Shown: piece by piece, positions 51,008 through 60,187 of the stretch
Position numbering within the stretch: position 1 is the first letter of the stretch
Layout: each line of letters starts with the position of its first letter
Assembly: GCA_038184435.1 (NCBI GenBank)
Contig: CP116227.1
Coordinates: forward strand, 3,811,501-3,875,500
Length of the DNA stretch: 64,000 nucleotides
Source: Nocardioides alkalitolerans
GTDB taxonomy: Bacteria; Actinomycetota; Actinomycetes; Propionibacteriales; Nocardioidaceae
Reading direction: 5' to 3'
Made by a program: the position numbers and the translations under genes
The notes under the pieces: generated by a model
Database searches by the model: none
Told to the model about the DNA's origin: nothing
The model's input: the letters and a program-made list of their open reading frames with translations, nothing else

Positions 51008-51977
51008 CGGGGGGACTGACGGGGGGATTGACGGTGCACGACTCACACGACGGGGGCTCGCGGCGCTGGGCGTCGGGCTCGGCGGCGGGCTGGCCCTGGG
51101 TGGCCTCGCCGGTTGCGCCGACGACGGCCTGCCCGGCGGTGCCGACGACCCGCCGCCCCCGGAGGCCACGAAGCTGCCCGGGACCGACGTCATGAGCCCG
51201 CGGCGGATCGCCTACGGCGACGACTCCTCGCAGTGGGGCGACCTCTACCGCCCCAGCGCCGCTGCCGACCCCGACGGCCCGGCCTCCAAGGGGGTCGTCG
51301 TGGTGGTGCACGGGGGCTTCTGGAAGGCCGAGTACGACGCGAGCCTCGGCGCGCCGCTCGCCCTCAGCCTCGCGGAGAACGGCTGGACGGCACTCAACCT
51401 GGAGTACCGCCGCGTCGGGGACGGCGACGGCGGGGGTGGGGGCTACCCCGCCACCTTCGACGACGTCGCCGCCGGGATCGACCTGCTGGCCGACGTCGAG
51501 GAGCTGACCGACGCCGAGCGCGCCACGGTCGTCACGCTCGGGCACTCCGCCGGCGGGCACCTCGCCGTGTGGGCCGCCGCCCGCGGCCGGTTCGAGCGCT
51601 GGTCGCCCGTGCGCGTGCCGGTCACCGCCGCGGTCAGCCAGGCGGGGGTGCTCGACCTGACGGCCGGGCTCTCCGACGCGAACGCCGCCCCGAACGTCCT
51701 GGCCCTCATGGGCGGGGACGCGGAGGCCGACCCCGCGGCGTACGACGCGGCCGATCCCGCGCGGCACCTGCCCCTCGGCGTACCGGTCCGCTGCGTCCAC
51801 GGCACCGCCGACACGATCGTGCCGCTCCGCCAGTCGCGGGACTACGTGGCCGCGGCGACGGTGGCCGGCGACGACGCGACCCTGACCGAGGTCGACGGCG
51901 ACCACTTCATCGTCATCGACCCCGCCACCGAGGCGTGGGAGCGCACGCTGGAGCTGCTGGAGGACCTGCGCGCGTGA
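50982..51977 (+). CDS. Lipoprotein alpha/beta hydrolase
   Basis: 331 aa. A twin-arginine signal (TRRGLAALGVGLGG) ends in lipobox LAGC (Cys about 45). The hydrolase has oxyanion motif HGGFWK, nucleophile GHSAGGH (Ser about 185), then Asp in HGTADTIVP and His in DGDHFIV, as in the esterase/kynurenine-formamidase-like group. The GTG at 50982 is the only start in frame before the signal; three GGGACTGACGG-like repeats encode a Gly/Asp-rich n-region that overlaps the arfB end. Confidence 0.85.
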   Translation: MGGRDGGTDGGTDGGIDGARLTRRGLAALGVGLGGGLALGGLAGCADDGLPGGADDPPPPEATKLPGTDVMSPRRIAYGDDSSQWGDLYRPSAAADPDGPASKGVVVVVHGGFWKAEYDASLGAPLALSLAENGWTALNLEYRRVGDGDGGGGGYPATFDDVAAGIDLLADVEELTDAERATVVTLGHSAGGHLAVWAAARGRFERWSPVRVPVTAAVSQAGVLDLTAGLSDANAAPNVLALMGGDAEADPAAYDAADPARHLPLGVPVRCVHGTADTIVPLRQSRDYVAAATVAGDDATLTEVDGDHFIVIDPATEAWERTLELLEDLRA

Positions 51978-51990
51978 CGGGTCCCGCGGC

Positions 51991-53661
51991 TCAGTAGGAC
52001 TCGGTCGCCCGCAGGTGCGCCGGACGGCCGTCGGGGTCGTGCACCGTGGCCAGCAGCAGCCGCGCCAGGGGCCGCAGCACCGCGGGGGGCTCCGCCCGGG
52101 GCAGGCGGCGCAGGTGGCCGGGAGGCCGCTCGCCGACGCGGCCCGCGGCGTGCCAGTCGTCGAGGTGCGTCGCCGCCAGCGAGAGCTGCTCGAAGAACCC
52201 GTCCGCGGTCTTGCAGTCGGCGACGCGGTCGAGCTCGCCGACGTCCGCACCGTCCGGGCCGACGCCCTCGTCGGGGGCGAGCCGCCCGAGGTGCTCGGCG
52301 GCCAGCCGCATCCGCAGGGTGCGCGCGTGCACCGGGTCGAGCACGGCGGCGGTCAGCTCGGAGTCGTGGGTCCAGGAACGGCGGTTGAAGTTGTCCGAGC
52401 CCGTCGTCGCCCACGTGTCGTCGACGATGCAGACCTTCGCGTGCACGTAGACGGGGGTGCCGGAGGTGTTCTCGAGGCAGTACGCCGCGACCCGCCCCGG
52501 CGCGACCCGCACCAGCCGCTCGAGGGCGCGGTGCCGGGCCAGCAGCTGCGCCTGCCGGTTGATGCCGTCCTGGTCGGGGTGGCGCGGGACCACGATGACG
52601 ACGCGCAGTCCGGGCTCCGCCTCGAGCTGCTGCTCGAGGGCGGCCACGACGTCGTTGCCGTGCGGCTCGTTGGTGGAGCTCTTGCGGCGTCCCGGCAGGT
52701 TGTGCTCGGTGTCGTGGCTCCAGAAGAACTGGTCCTCGATGTAGACGAGCTCGCGGGCCCGCGCGATCGCCCGCGAGTAGCCCCGCGCCACGCTGCGCTC
52801 GCCCTCGGGAGCGAAGTCGTAGCCCCGGCCCGGGCCGAGGTCGGGGTAGGTGCGCAGCAGCTGCACCGTCGCGTCGCCCGCCGGCGGGGGCGCGGCGGCC
52901 TGCGGCGGCAGCGGCGACGGGTCCGTCTCGACGCGGCGCAGGGCGTCGGCGATCCGGCGCCAGGGCGCGAGCGTCAGCGGCGCCGGGTCCTCCCAGCGCT
53001 CGCGGAAGGTCGTCTCCACGTCCCGCACCACGGGGCCGCGCAGCTCGAGCTGCACGTCGTGCCAGGGCGAGTGCGCGCCGTACTCCTTCGTCAGGCCGCG
53101 CGCCTGCGGGTCGCCCGCGTGGTGCTGGTCGTCGCGGCGGTTGCGGGCGAGGTCGATGCCGCCGACGAAGGCGACGTCGCGGTCCGCGTCGTCGGCGTGC
53201 CGCACCACGACGAACTTCTGGTGGTGGGAGCCGCCGGGCCGCACCCGCATGTCGAGGGACACCTCGGCGCCGCGGCGGCCGAGCTGCTCGCCGAGGTGGC
53301 GGTTGCTGGGCGCGAAGAAGCCGGCCTGGTCGGTGTGGGACCGCCAGACGAGGCCGCGCACGTCGACGCCCCGCGCCAGGGCGCGGCCGAGCACCTCGAC
53401 GACCTCGCTGCCCGGCTCGCCGGTGAGGCGGAGGTTCCCGTCGCCCATCCAGTCGGTGAACCAGACGAGGTCGCCCGGTCCGGTCGCCTCGACGACCCGG
53501 TGCAGCGCCTCGAAGTAGGAGGCGCCGTCGATGTGGGCGAGGACGCGGTTGCCGGTCGTCCAGGAGCGGTCGGGCTCACCGGGCACGTCGGCGGCGTCGA
53601 CGCGGGTCGCCGGGTTGCCGCGGTCGGCCGGGGAGAGCAGCCAGGCGGCGGGGTCGGTCAC
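51991..53661 (-). CDS. Phospholipase D-family protein
   Basis: 556 aa with two HKD motifs: SHHQKFVVVRHADDADRD (about 150) and YVHAKVCIVDDTWATTGSDNFNRRS (about 400). It may hydrolyse or transfer phosphatidyl groups, as cardiolipin synthase or PLD does. It lacks transmembrane helices, so it is a cytosolic or peripheral PLD rather than a Cls. GTG start at 53659-53661, separated by 4 nt from the response-regulator stop. Confidence 0.88.
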   Translation of the reverse strand: MTDPAAWLLSPADRGNPATRVDAADVPGEPDRSWTTGNRVLAHIDGASYFEALHRVVEATGPGDLVWFTDWMGDGNLRLTGEPGSEVVEVLGRALARGVDVRGLVWRSHTDQAGFFAPSNRHLGEQLGRRGAEVSLDMRVRPGGSHHQKFVVVRHADDADRDVAFVGGIDLARNRRDDQHHAGDPQARGLTKEYGAHSPWHDVQLELRGPVVRDVETTFRERWEDPAPLTLAPWRRIADALRRVETDPSPLPPQAAAPPPAGDATVQLLRTYPDLGPGRGYDFAPEGERSVARGYSRAIARARELVYIEDQFFWSHDTEHNLPGRRKSSTNEPHGNDVVAALEQQLEAEPGLRVVIVVPRHPDQDGINRQAQLLARHRALERLVRVAPGRVAAYCLENTSGTPVYVHAKVCIVDDTWATTGSDNFNRRSWTHDSELTAAVLDPVHARTLRMRLAAEHLGRLAPDEGVGPDGADVGELDRVADCKTADGFFEQLSLAATHLDDWHAAGRVGERPPGHLRRLPRAEPPAVLRPLARLLLATVHDPDGRPAHLRATESY

Positions 53662-53665
53662 CCGG

Positions 53666-54361
53666 TCAGTATGGCCCCTGCCGCAGGAACGCCAGCACGG
53701 CCTTGACCCGGCGGTGCTGGGCGTCGTCGGCGTGGAGGTCGAGCTTGGCGAAGATGCGCTGCGTGTGCTTCTCCACGCCGCCCTCGGTGACCGTGAGTCG
53801 GGCGGCGATCGCGGCGTTGGAGAGACCCTCGGCCATCGCGGCGAGCACCTCGCGCTCACGGGGCGTGAGGGCCTCGAGCGGGTCGCGGCGCCGCCGCATG
53901 AGCTGCGCGACGACGAGCGGGTCGAGCACGGTCCCGCCGGCGGCGACGGTCGCGACGGCGTCGAGGAACGAGCCCAGCTCGCTGACGCGGTCCTTGAGGA
54001 GGTAGCCGACCCCGCCCTCGCCCGAGGCGAGGAGCTCGTCGGCGTAGGACACCTCGACGTACTGGCTCAGCACGAGGATCCGTGCCCCCGGCCGCGCGCG
54101 GCGGATCTCGACCGCGGCCCGCAGGCCCTCGTCGGTGTGGCTGGGCGGCATCCGCACGTCGACGAGGGCGAGGTCGGGCACGTGCGCGGCCACCGCGGCC
54201 ACGAGGCCGGGGCCGTCGCCCGCCGTCGCGACCACGGTGTGCCCCGCGTCGGCGAGGATCAGCTGGAGGCCCTCCCGCAGCAGGACCGAGTCGTCGGCGA
54301 CGACGACGCGCAGGTGCTCGCCTGTCCCGTCACTCCTGCCGTCACCCCTGCCCTCAGCCAT
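53666..54361 (-). CDS. NarL/LuxR-type response regulator
   Basis: 231 aa. Receiver VVVADDSVLLREGLQLIL with phosphoacceptor Asp in LALVDVRMPP and Lys in GYLLKDRVSEL; HTH_LuxR LTPREREVLAAMAEGLSNAAIAARLTVTEGGVEKHTQRIFAKL. Overlaps the kinase stop by 8 nt. Confidence 0.93.
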   Translation of the reverse strand: MAEGRGDGRSDGTGEHLRVVVADDSVLLREGLQLILADAGHTVVATAGDGPGLVAAVAAHVPDLALVDVRMPPSHTDEGLRAAVEIRRARPGARILVLSQYVEVSYADELLASGEGGVGYLLKDRVSELGSFLDAVATVAAGGTVLDPLVVAQLMRRRRDPLEALTPREREVLAAMAEGLSNAAIAARLTVTEGGVEKHTQRIFAKLDLHADDAQHRRVKAVLAFLRQGPY

Positions 54362-55718
54362 CGAGCGGCACCTCCGCGCGGAGCACCGTCGGACCGCCGG
54401 CGGGGGAGGAGAGCAGGAGCCGTCCGCCGAGACCGCGCACCCGCTCCTCGAGCCCGGCGAGGCCCGACCCCTTGCCCTGGTGGGCCCCGCCGACACCGTC
54501 GTCGGCGACGTTCGCGGCCACGCTGGCCCCCTCCCGCTCGACCTGCACCAGCACCGTCGCGGCGCCGGAGTGCTTGGCCACGTTCGTCATGCCCTCGGCC
54601 ACGACGAAGTAGAGCGCGGTCTCGACGTGCGGCGCCAGCCCGTGGGCCAGCTCCGGGTCGATCCGCAGCTCGACCTCGGCGTCGGCGCGGCTCACCAGCT
54701 CCTCGAGCGCCGGCCCGAGGCCGCGGTCGACGAGCAGGGGCGGCGCGATGCCCCGCGACAGGGCACGCAGCTCGTCGATGGCGTCCCGGGCCTGCGTGTA
54801 CGCCGCGTCCAGCGCCTCCCGCGCCCGCTCGGGGTCCTTCTCGAGCTGGTGCCGGGCCCGGCCGATGTCCATCGCGAGACGCACGAGCCGCTGCTGGGGC
54901 CCGTCGTGGATGTCGCGCTCCAGGCGGCGGAGCGAGCGGGCCTCGGCGTCGCGGGCGGCGTCGCGGCCGCCGGTGGCGCGGCGCACCTCGGCCTGCAGGC
55001 TCGCCCGGCTGCAGAGCAGTGCCTCGGCCAGGCCGGCGTGCAGGAGCACGACGAGGCGGACGACCCAGGGCAGCAGGGCCAGTGCGAGGAGGCCGAGCAC
55101 GAGGTTGAGCGCGCTCTCCGCGCCGCGCCCGTCGCCGAGGCCCAGGAGCTCGGCCAGCGAGCGGTTGTCGGGGTCGTCCGGCAGCCACTGCTGCCAGAAC
55201 CAGAACGTGAGGCCGCCGAGCACGAGGGCCCAGCAGGTGACGACGGCGACGAACGCCAGCGTGCCGGTCGCGAGCGCCAGCACCGCCCAGACCATGTCGA
55301 GCCACGACTGCGGGTCGCGCAGCGGGGTGAGGACGCGACGGAACCTGCCGTCGCCGGGGCGAGCCGCGGCGTACGTCGGCGCCGAGGCCTCCCGGTCGAG
55401 CAGCCCGCGCATCCGGGACCGCTCGAGGTGGGCGAACCCCCGGGCCACGACCGCCGTCAGCGCGAGCACGGGGAGGCCGACGACGACGACCGCCAGGCCC
55501 GCGCCGAGGGCGACCCCGGTCACGACCAGCACGAAGCCGACGAGGCCGATCGGGAACGCCGTCAGGGCGTAGCCGGTCTCCGCCAGCACGCGGCCGGCGC
55601 CGCGGCGCCGGGTGTCGTACGGCGCGGTCGCGGGGCCGGTCGCGGGGCCGGTCGCGGGGCCGGTCGCGGGGCCGGTCGAGGCGGCGTCGACGGGCGGCAT
55701 GGGACGAGTCTCGGTCAT
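54354..55718 (-). CDS. Sensor histidine kinase, HisKA_3 type
   Basis: 454 aa. N-terminal GPAT repeats, six hydrophobic segments, then DHp LERDIHDGPQQRLVRLAMDIG (phospho-His) and HATPase VAEGMTNVAKHSGA and GSGLAGLEERVRGLGG. Partner of the overlapping NarL-type regulator. The (GPAT)4 stretch reflects a 12-bp tandem repeat (about 55626-55674) that can change copy number. Adjacent to a PadR/ABC operon, as in cell-envelope stress systems. Confidence 0.92.
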   Translation of the reverse strand: MTETRPMPPVDAASTGPATGPATGPATGPATAPYDTRRRGAGRVLAETGYALTAFPIGLVGFVLVVTGVALGAGLAVVVVGLPVLALTAVVARGFAHLERSRMRGLLDREASAPTYAAARPGDGRFRRVLTPLRDPQSWLDMVWAVLALATGTLAFVAVVTCWALVLGGLTFWFWQQWLPDDPDNRSLAELLGLGDGRGAESALNLVLGLLALALLPWVVRLVVLLHAGLAEALLCSRASLQAEVRRATGGRDAARDAEARSLRRLERDIHDGPQQRLVRLAMDIGRARHQLEKDPERAREALDAAYTQARDAIDELRALSRGIAPPLLVDRGLGPALEELVSRADAEVELRIDPELAHGLAPHVETALYFVVAEGMTNVAKHSGAATVLVQVEREGASVAANVADDGVGGAHQGKGSGLAGLEERVRGLGGRLLLSSPAGGPTVLRAEVPLDG

Positions 55719-55815
55719 GACGACGACGCTAGGGATCGCGCGTCCCGTGTGGCAGCCGGGCGGCCGGACGATCGGGGGTCGGGGTAGCCCGACACCGGCG
55801 CGCCCTCGGCGAAAT

Positions 55816-55859
55816 GGATACCGGGTATGTACGGCCCGTGATATGCATACCCGGTATCC
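55816..55859. promoter_or_regulatory. PadR operator
   Basis: GGATACCGGGTAT (55816-55828) and ATACCCGGTATCC (55847-55859) form a perfect 13-bp inverted repeat. Each arm contains the ATAC...GTAT element favoured by PadR proteins. It lies 20 bp before the padR start and 98 bp from the kinase start. Confidence 0.65.
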
Positions 55860-55879
55860 ACCACTGCGAGGAGGGGCCC

Positions 55880-56506
55880 ATGTCGGTCCGCAACGCGTTG
55901 CTCGCGCTGCTCGATCCGGACCCGAAGTACGGCTACCAGCTCCGGGCCGAGTTCGAGGCGCGCACGGGAGCGACGTGGCCGCTCAACATCGGGCAGGTCT
56001 ACACGACGCTCGCCCGCCTCGAGCGCGACGGCCTCGTCGAGCGCCAGGACGAGGGCGGGGGCGAGCAGCAGGTGCTCTACGTGCTGACCGAGCGCGGTCG
56101 CGCGGAGAGCGCCTCGTGGTTCGCCTCGCCGGTGCCGCGCGAGACGCCGCCCCGCGACGAGCTGGCGATCAAGCTCGCCCTCGCCGTCGACGCACCGGAC
56201 GTCGACGTCGTCGCCGTCATCCAGCGGCAGCGCGAGGCGACGGTCGCGGCCCTGCAGGAGCACACCCGCGCCCAGCGCCGGTCGCGTCCCCCGGCCGGCA
56301 AGGAGCTGGGGGCGGACGAGCTGGCGTGGAGCCTGGTGCTCGACTCGCTCGTCTTCGCCGCGGAGGCCGAGGTGCGGTGGCTCGACCACTGCGAGACCCG
56401 CCTGGCCCGCCTTGGGCGACCACCCCGCCGTACCGGCCCCGGTGACCCCACCCCCACCCCCACCGCCACTGCCCACCCCGCCGAGCCGCAGGAGAACGTC
56501 CGATGA
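55880..56506 (+). CDS. PadR-family transcriptional regulator
   Basis: 208 aa. N-terminal winged helix SVRNALLALLDPDPKYGYQLRAEFEARTG ... WPLNIGQVYTTLARLERDGLVER, and the C-terminal Vir-like dimerisation helices. GAGGAGG precedes the ATG. It overlaps the ABC ATPase by 4 nt and probably represses its own operon through the inverted repeat upstream. Confidence 0.92.
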   Translation: MSVRNALLALLDPDPKYGYQLRAEFEARTGATWPLNIGQVYTTLARLERDGLVERQDEGGGEQQVLYVLTERGRAESASWFASPVPRETPPRDELAIKLALAVDAPDVDVVAVIQRQREATVAALQEHTRAQRRSRPPAGKELGADELAWSLVLDSLVFAAEAEVRWLDHCETRLARLGRPPRRTGPGDPTPTPTATAHPAEPQENVR

Positions 56507-57249
56507 GCACACCGACCCCCGCCGCTCCCGTCGTGCTCCGCCTCGAGGACGTGCACCGCGCGCACGGTGAGGGCGCGGCCCGCGTCGACGCCCTGCGCGG
56601 CGTCACGCTCGAGGTCGCCGCGGGCGAGCTCGTCGCGATCATGGGCCCCTCGGGGTCCGGCAAGTCGACCCTGCTGACCATCGCGGGTGGCCTCGACACC
56701 CCGTCGTCCGGGCGGGTGCTCGTCGAGGGCGAGAACCTCGCGGAGGCGTCGCCGGCGGCGCGGGCGCTGCGGCGGCGCTCGTCGATCGGGTACGTGTTCC
56801 AGGACTTCAACCTCGTGCCGGCCCTCACCGCCGCCGAGAACGTGGCGCTGCCGCGGGAGCTCGCGGGGGTACGTCCGCGGGACGCCCGCGCCGACGCGCT
56901 CCTCGCGCTGGAGGAGGTCGGGGTGCCGCAGGTGGCCGACCGCTACCCCGACCAGATGTCCGGCGGACAGCAGCAGCGGGTCGCCATCGCCCGGGCGATC
57001 GTCGGCCAGCGTCGGCTCGTGCTGGCCGACGAGCCGACGGGCGCGCTCGACTCGGTGTCGGGCGAGGACGTGCTCGAGGTGCTCCGCGGGCGCTGCGACG
57101 AGGGCGTCGCCGGGGTCATGGTCACCCACGAGCCGCGGCTCGCGGCCTGGGCCGACCGCATCGTCCACCTGCGCGACGGCCGGCTGGTCGGCGCGGACGG
57201 CGGAGCGGCCGGGGACAGCACGATCGCGCTCAGCGGGGCGCGTCGATGA
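56503..57249 (+). CDS. ABC transporter ATP-binding protein (MacB/LolD-like)
   Basis: 248 aa. Walker A GPSGSGKSTL, YVFQDFNLVPALTAAENV, signature MSGGQQQRVAIARA, Walker B LVLADEPTGALD. Works with the FtsX-like permease that follows, overlapping by ATGA. Confidence 0.94.
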   Translation: MSTPTPAAPVVLRLEDVHRAHGEGAARVDALRGVTLEVAAGELVAIMGPSGSGKSTLLTIAGGLDTPSSGRVLVEGENLAEASPAARALRRRSSIGYVFQDFNLVPALTAAENVALPRELAGVRPRDARADALLALEEVGVPQVADRYPDQMSGGQQQRVAIARAIVGQRRLVLADEPTGALDSVSGEDVLEVLRGRCDEGVAGVMVTHEPRLAAWADRIVHLRDGRLVGADGGAAGDSTIALSGARR

Positions 57250-59969
57250 CCGGCTGGCGGCCGCTGCTGCGGCTCGCGCGGCGGGACCTGGCGCGGCACC
57301 GCGGGCGTACGGCGATCGTCCTCGTCATGCTGACCCTCCCCGTGCTCGTCGTGACGGCGGGTGCGGTGCTGTACGCGTCCGCCGACATCAGCTCCACGGA
57401 GCGGCTCGACCGGGAGCTGGGGCCCGAGGCGCAGGCCGCCCTGGCGCCCACCTCGATGGGGCCGTTGCGCCAGGCCGCGGACCCCGACGACGGCTGGTCG
57501 TCGGGCAGCGGCGGCGGGATGGGCGACGCGTTCTCGATGGTGGACGACCCCTCCGCCGACCCGAGCGCCTGGACGGACGTGCTGGGCGACCGGCCCGTCG
57601 TCGAGCTGCGCGAGGGATCGGCGGAGGTCGAGGTCGGCGGCGGCCGCCTCTACGCCCCCGCCCTGGAGGTCGACCTGACGTCCCCGCTCGGCTCCGGGCT
57701 GGTCGAGCTCGCCGACGGGCGGCTGCCCGCGACGACGGGCGAGGTGGCCGTCAGTGCCGCGCTCGCGCGTCGCGGTGCCGACGTCGGTGACGAGGTCGAG
57801 ATCGGCGGCGCGGCGCGCACGGTCGTCGGCATCGCGGAGAGCCGCACCGACCAGGGGCCGTTCGTGACGGGCCCCCTCGGTGCTCTCGGTCTCGACGACA
57901 CCCAGGTGGCCTCGGCGAGGTACCTCGTCGGCGGCGCCCCGGTGACCTGGGACGACGTCGAGGCCCTCAACGCCGACGGTGTCCTCGTCCTCTCCCGGGC
58001 GGTCGTCGAGGACCCGCCGGCGGAGGCCGAGGCGATCGAGGCCGAGGTCGGCTACAGCGTCGTCGACGACGGGGTGGTCGTCTCGGGGGCACTCATCGTC
58101 GTCATGGTGCTCCTCGAGGTGGTGCTGCTCGCCGGTCCGGCCTTCGCGGTCGGTGCGCGCCGCCAGGCGCGGACGGTGGCCCTGCTCGTCACCGGCGGGG
58201 CGACGCCGGCCCAGGTCCGCACCCTCGTGCTGGCCTCCGGTGTCGTGCTGGGCGTGGGGGCGGCCGTCGTCGGCGTGCTCGGCGGGATCGCCGTCGCCGC
58301 CGTCGTGCCGTGGGGCCTGGAACAGGCCGCAGCGCAGTGGCCGTGGGTCGACCAGCAGGTGTCCGGCGGCCGCCTCGGGCCCTTCGACGTGCCGTGGGGC
58401 GCGGTGCTCGCCGTCGCCGCCTTCGGCGTGGTCAGCGCGCTGCTGGCCGCCGTCGTCCCGGCATGGCTGGCGTCGCGCACCGACGTCGTCGCCGTGCTGG
58501 CGGGCCGGCGGGGTGACGACCGCCCCGGCCACCGGTCGCCCGTCGTGGGTGCCGTCCTGGTCGCCCTGGGGGTTGCGGCCGCGGTCGGGGGAGCGGTCGA
58601 CCGCGACGAGCGGCTCGTCGCCTTCGGCGCCGTGCCGCTGGTGATCGGCACCGTGCTGCTCGTCGCGCCGCTGCTCGCCCTGCTGGGCCGGTCGGCGGCC
58701 CGGCTCCCGTCGGCGCTGCGCTTCGCCGTACGGGACTCGGCGCGGCACCGCTCCCGCACGGTGCCCGCGATCGCGGCCGTGGCGGCGACCGTGGCCGGCG
58801 CGGTGGCGCTCGGCATCGGCGGCGCGAGCGACGCCGAGCAGGAGGCACGGGCCTACAGCCCCGAGCTCCCCGTCGGCCAGGCCGTCGTGCGATCGGCCAC
58901 GGGGGTGCCGCTCGACGACGACCTGGCCGCCGTGGAGGACGTCGTGCCCGCAGGGGCCGTACCGGTGGAGGGTCTCGGCTTCCGCTCGGACGACGAGGTG
59001 CAGATCGACTGGAGCGCGACGATCCTGGGCGACGACGAGGGGTGGTCCTACGGGTCGTGGACGACGTCGTACGGCAGCCAGGTCCTCGTCGCCGACGACC
59101 TCGGAGCGGCGGACCTCGACGCGGGCATCGCCCCGGCCGACCGCCAGGTCGCGCGGGACGCGCTCGCTGCTGGCCGGGCGCTCGTGGTGGTCATGGACCC
59201 CGCCGGCGCGGGCGAGGAGCGGCAGGTGCTGCTCACGGCGACCCGGTGGCGGTACCAGCAGGGCACCGCCGAGGACGAGAACGACGAGCTCGTGGCGGCC
59301 GAGGTGCCGGCCACGCTCGTGCGCTCGGAGCGGCCCACGGCGCGGTTCGCCGCCGTGCTGCCGACCGCGCTCGCTGCCGAGGTGACGGCGGGCGCCCCCG
59401 CCGAGGTGCAGCCGGCGACCACGGCGCTGCTGCTGCCCGACGGCCCGGGACCGGAGGGCGCGCAGGAGCTGCGGGAGCAGGTCGAGGAGGCGGGACGGGG
59501 GCTGACGCTCTACGAGGAGACGGGGTACGAGAGCCCCGCCGAGACCGTGTGGGTGCTCGTCGGGCTCGGGACCGTCGCCCTCCTGCTCGTGCTCGTCGGC
59601 AGCCTGACGGCCACCACGCTCGCCATCAACGACGCCGCCGGCGACCTCGCGACGCTGGGCGCGGTGGGTGCGACCCCGGGGGTACGGCGCCGCATCGCCG
59701 CCTCCTACGCCCTCGTCATCACGGGGATCGGCGCCGGCCTCGGCCTGCTCGTCGGCCTGGTGCCGGGCATCGCGGTCGCGTTCCCGCTGACGGCCCCGAT
59801 CGACTACTACGGCTACGGCACCGAGGGCCTGCCCGGCCCGGTGCTCGCGGTGCCGTGGCTGCTCATCGGTGCGCTGGTGCTGCTCCTGCCGCTCGTCGTC
59901 GCCGGCATCGCCGCGGCCACGACGCGCAGCTCGTCCGTGCCGGCCGGGCGGAGCGCGGCGGTGGGGTGA
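57246..59969 (+). CDS. FtsX-like ABC permease
   Basis: 907 aa with two FtsX repeats. An N-terminal span (TAIVLVMLTLPVLVV), a large extracytoplasmic domain (about 40-270), three spans (about 275-420), a second core set (about 430-500) and a C-terminal FtsX domain with VWVLVGLGTVALLLVLVGSLTATTLAINDAAGDLATLGAVGATPGVRRRIAA. A MacB-like exporter or mechanotransmission system is likely. Confidence 0.9.
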   Translation: MTGWRPLLRLARRDLARHRGRTAIVLVMLTLPVLVVTAGAVLYASADISSTERLDRELGPEAQAALAPTSMGPLRQAADPDDGWSSGSGGGMGDAFSMVDDPSADPSAWTDVLGDRPVVELREGSAEVEVGGGRLYAPALEVDLTSPLGSGLVELADGRLPATTGEVAVSAALARRGADVGDEVEIGGAARTVVGIAESRTDQGPFVTGPLGALGLDDTQVASARYLVGGAPVTWDDVEALNADGVLVLSRAVVEDPPAEAEAIEAEVGYSVVDDGVVVSGALIVVMVLLEVVLLAGPAFAVGARRQARTVALLVTGGATPAQVRTLVLASGVVLGVGAAVVGVLGGIAVAAVVPWGLEQAAAQWPWVDQQVSGGRLGPFDVPWGAVLAVAAFGVVSALLAAVVPAWLASRTDVVAVLAGRRGDDRPGHRSPVVGAVLVALGVAAAVGGAVDRDERLVAFGAVPLVIGTVLLVAPLLALLGRSAARLPSALRFAVRDSARHRSRTVPAIAAVAATVAGAVALGIGGASDAEQEARAYSPELPVGQAVVRSATGVPLDDDLAAVEDVVPAGAVPVEGLGFRSDDEVQIDWSATILGDDEGWSYGSWTTSYGSQVLVADDLGAADLDAGIAPADRQVARDALAAGRALVVVMDPAGAGEERQVLLTATRWRYQQGTAEDENDELVAAEVPATLVRSERPTARFAAVLPTALAAEVTAGAPAEVQPATTALLLPDGPGPEGAQELREQVEEAGRGLTLYEETGYESPAETVWVLVGLGTVALLLVLVGSLTATTLAINDAAGDLATLGAVGATPGVRRRIAASYALVITGIGAGLGLLVGLVPGIAVAFPLTAPIDYYGYGTEGLPGPVLAVPWLLIGALVLLLPLVVAGIAAATTRSSSVPAGRSAAVG

Positions 59970-59986
59970 GGGCGGTGTGAGGGCGC

Positions 59987-60110
59987 GTCGAGTTGGGTTG
60001 TTCGGCGCGGCGTGCGTGTCGAGTTGGGTTGTTCGGCGCGGCGGGGGCGTCGAGTTGGGTTGAACGGCGCGGCGGGTGCGTCGAGTTGGGTCGAACGGCG
60101 GCGGGTCTCG
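59987..60110. repeat. 31-bp tandem repeat, four copies
   Basis: Units begin GTCGAGTTGGGT at 59987, 60018, 60049 and 60080, an exact 31-bp period; the last two differ from the first two at a few positions. It lies in the 218-bp gap between the FtsX permease and the HNH gene. No ORF explanation. Confidence 0.85.
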
Positions 60111-60187
60111 GGGTTGTCCACAGGCCGTACGGCGGCTTTGTCCGGTGTGGTTCAGAACTGTCGGTGGTGTCGGGTTGAGTGGTGGCC

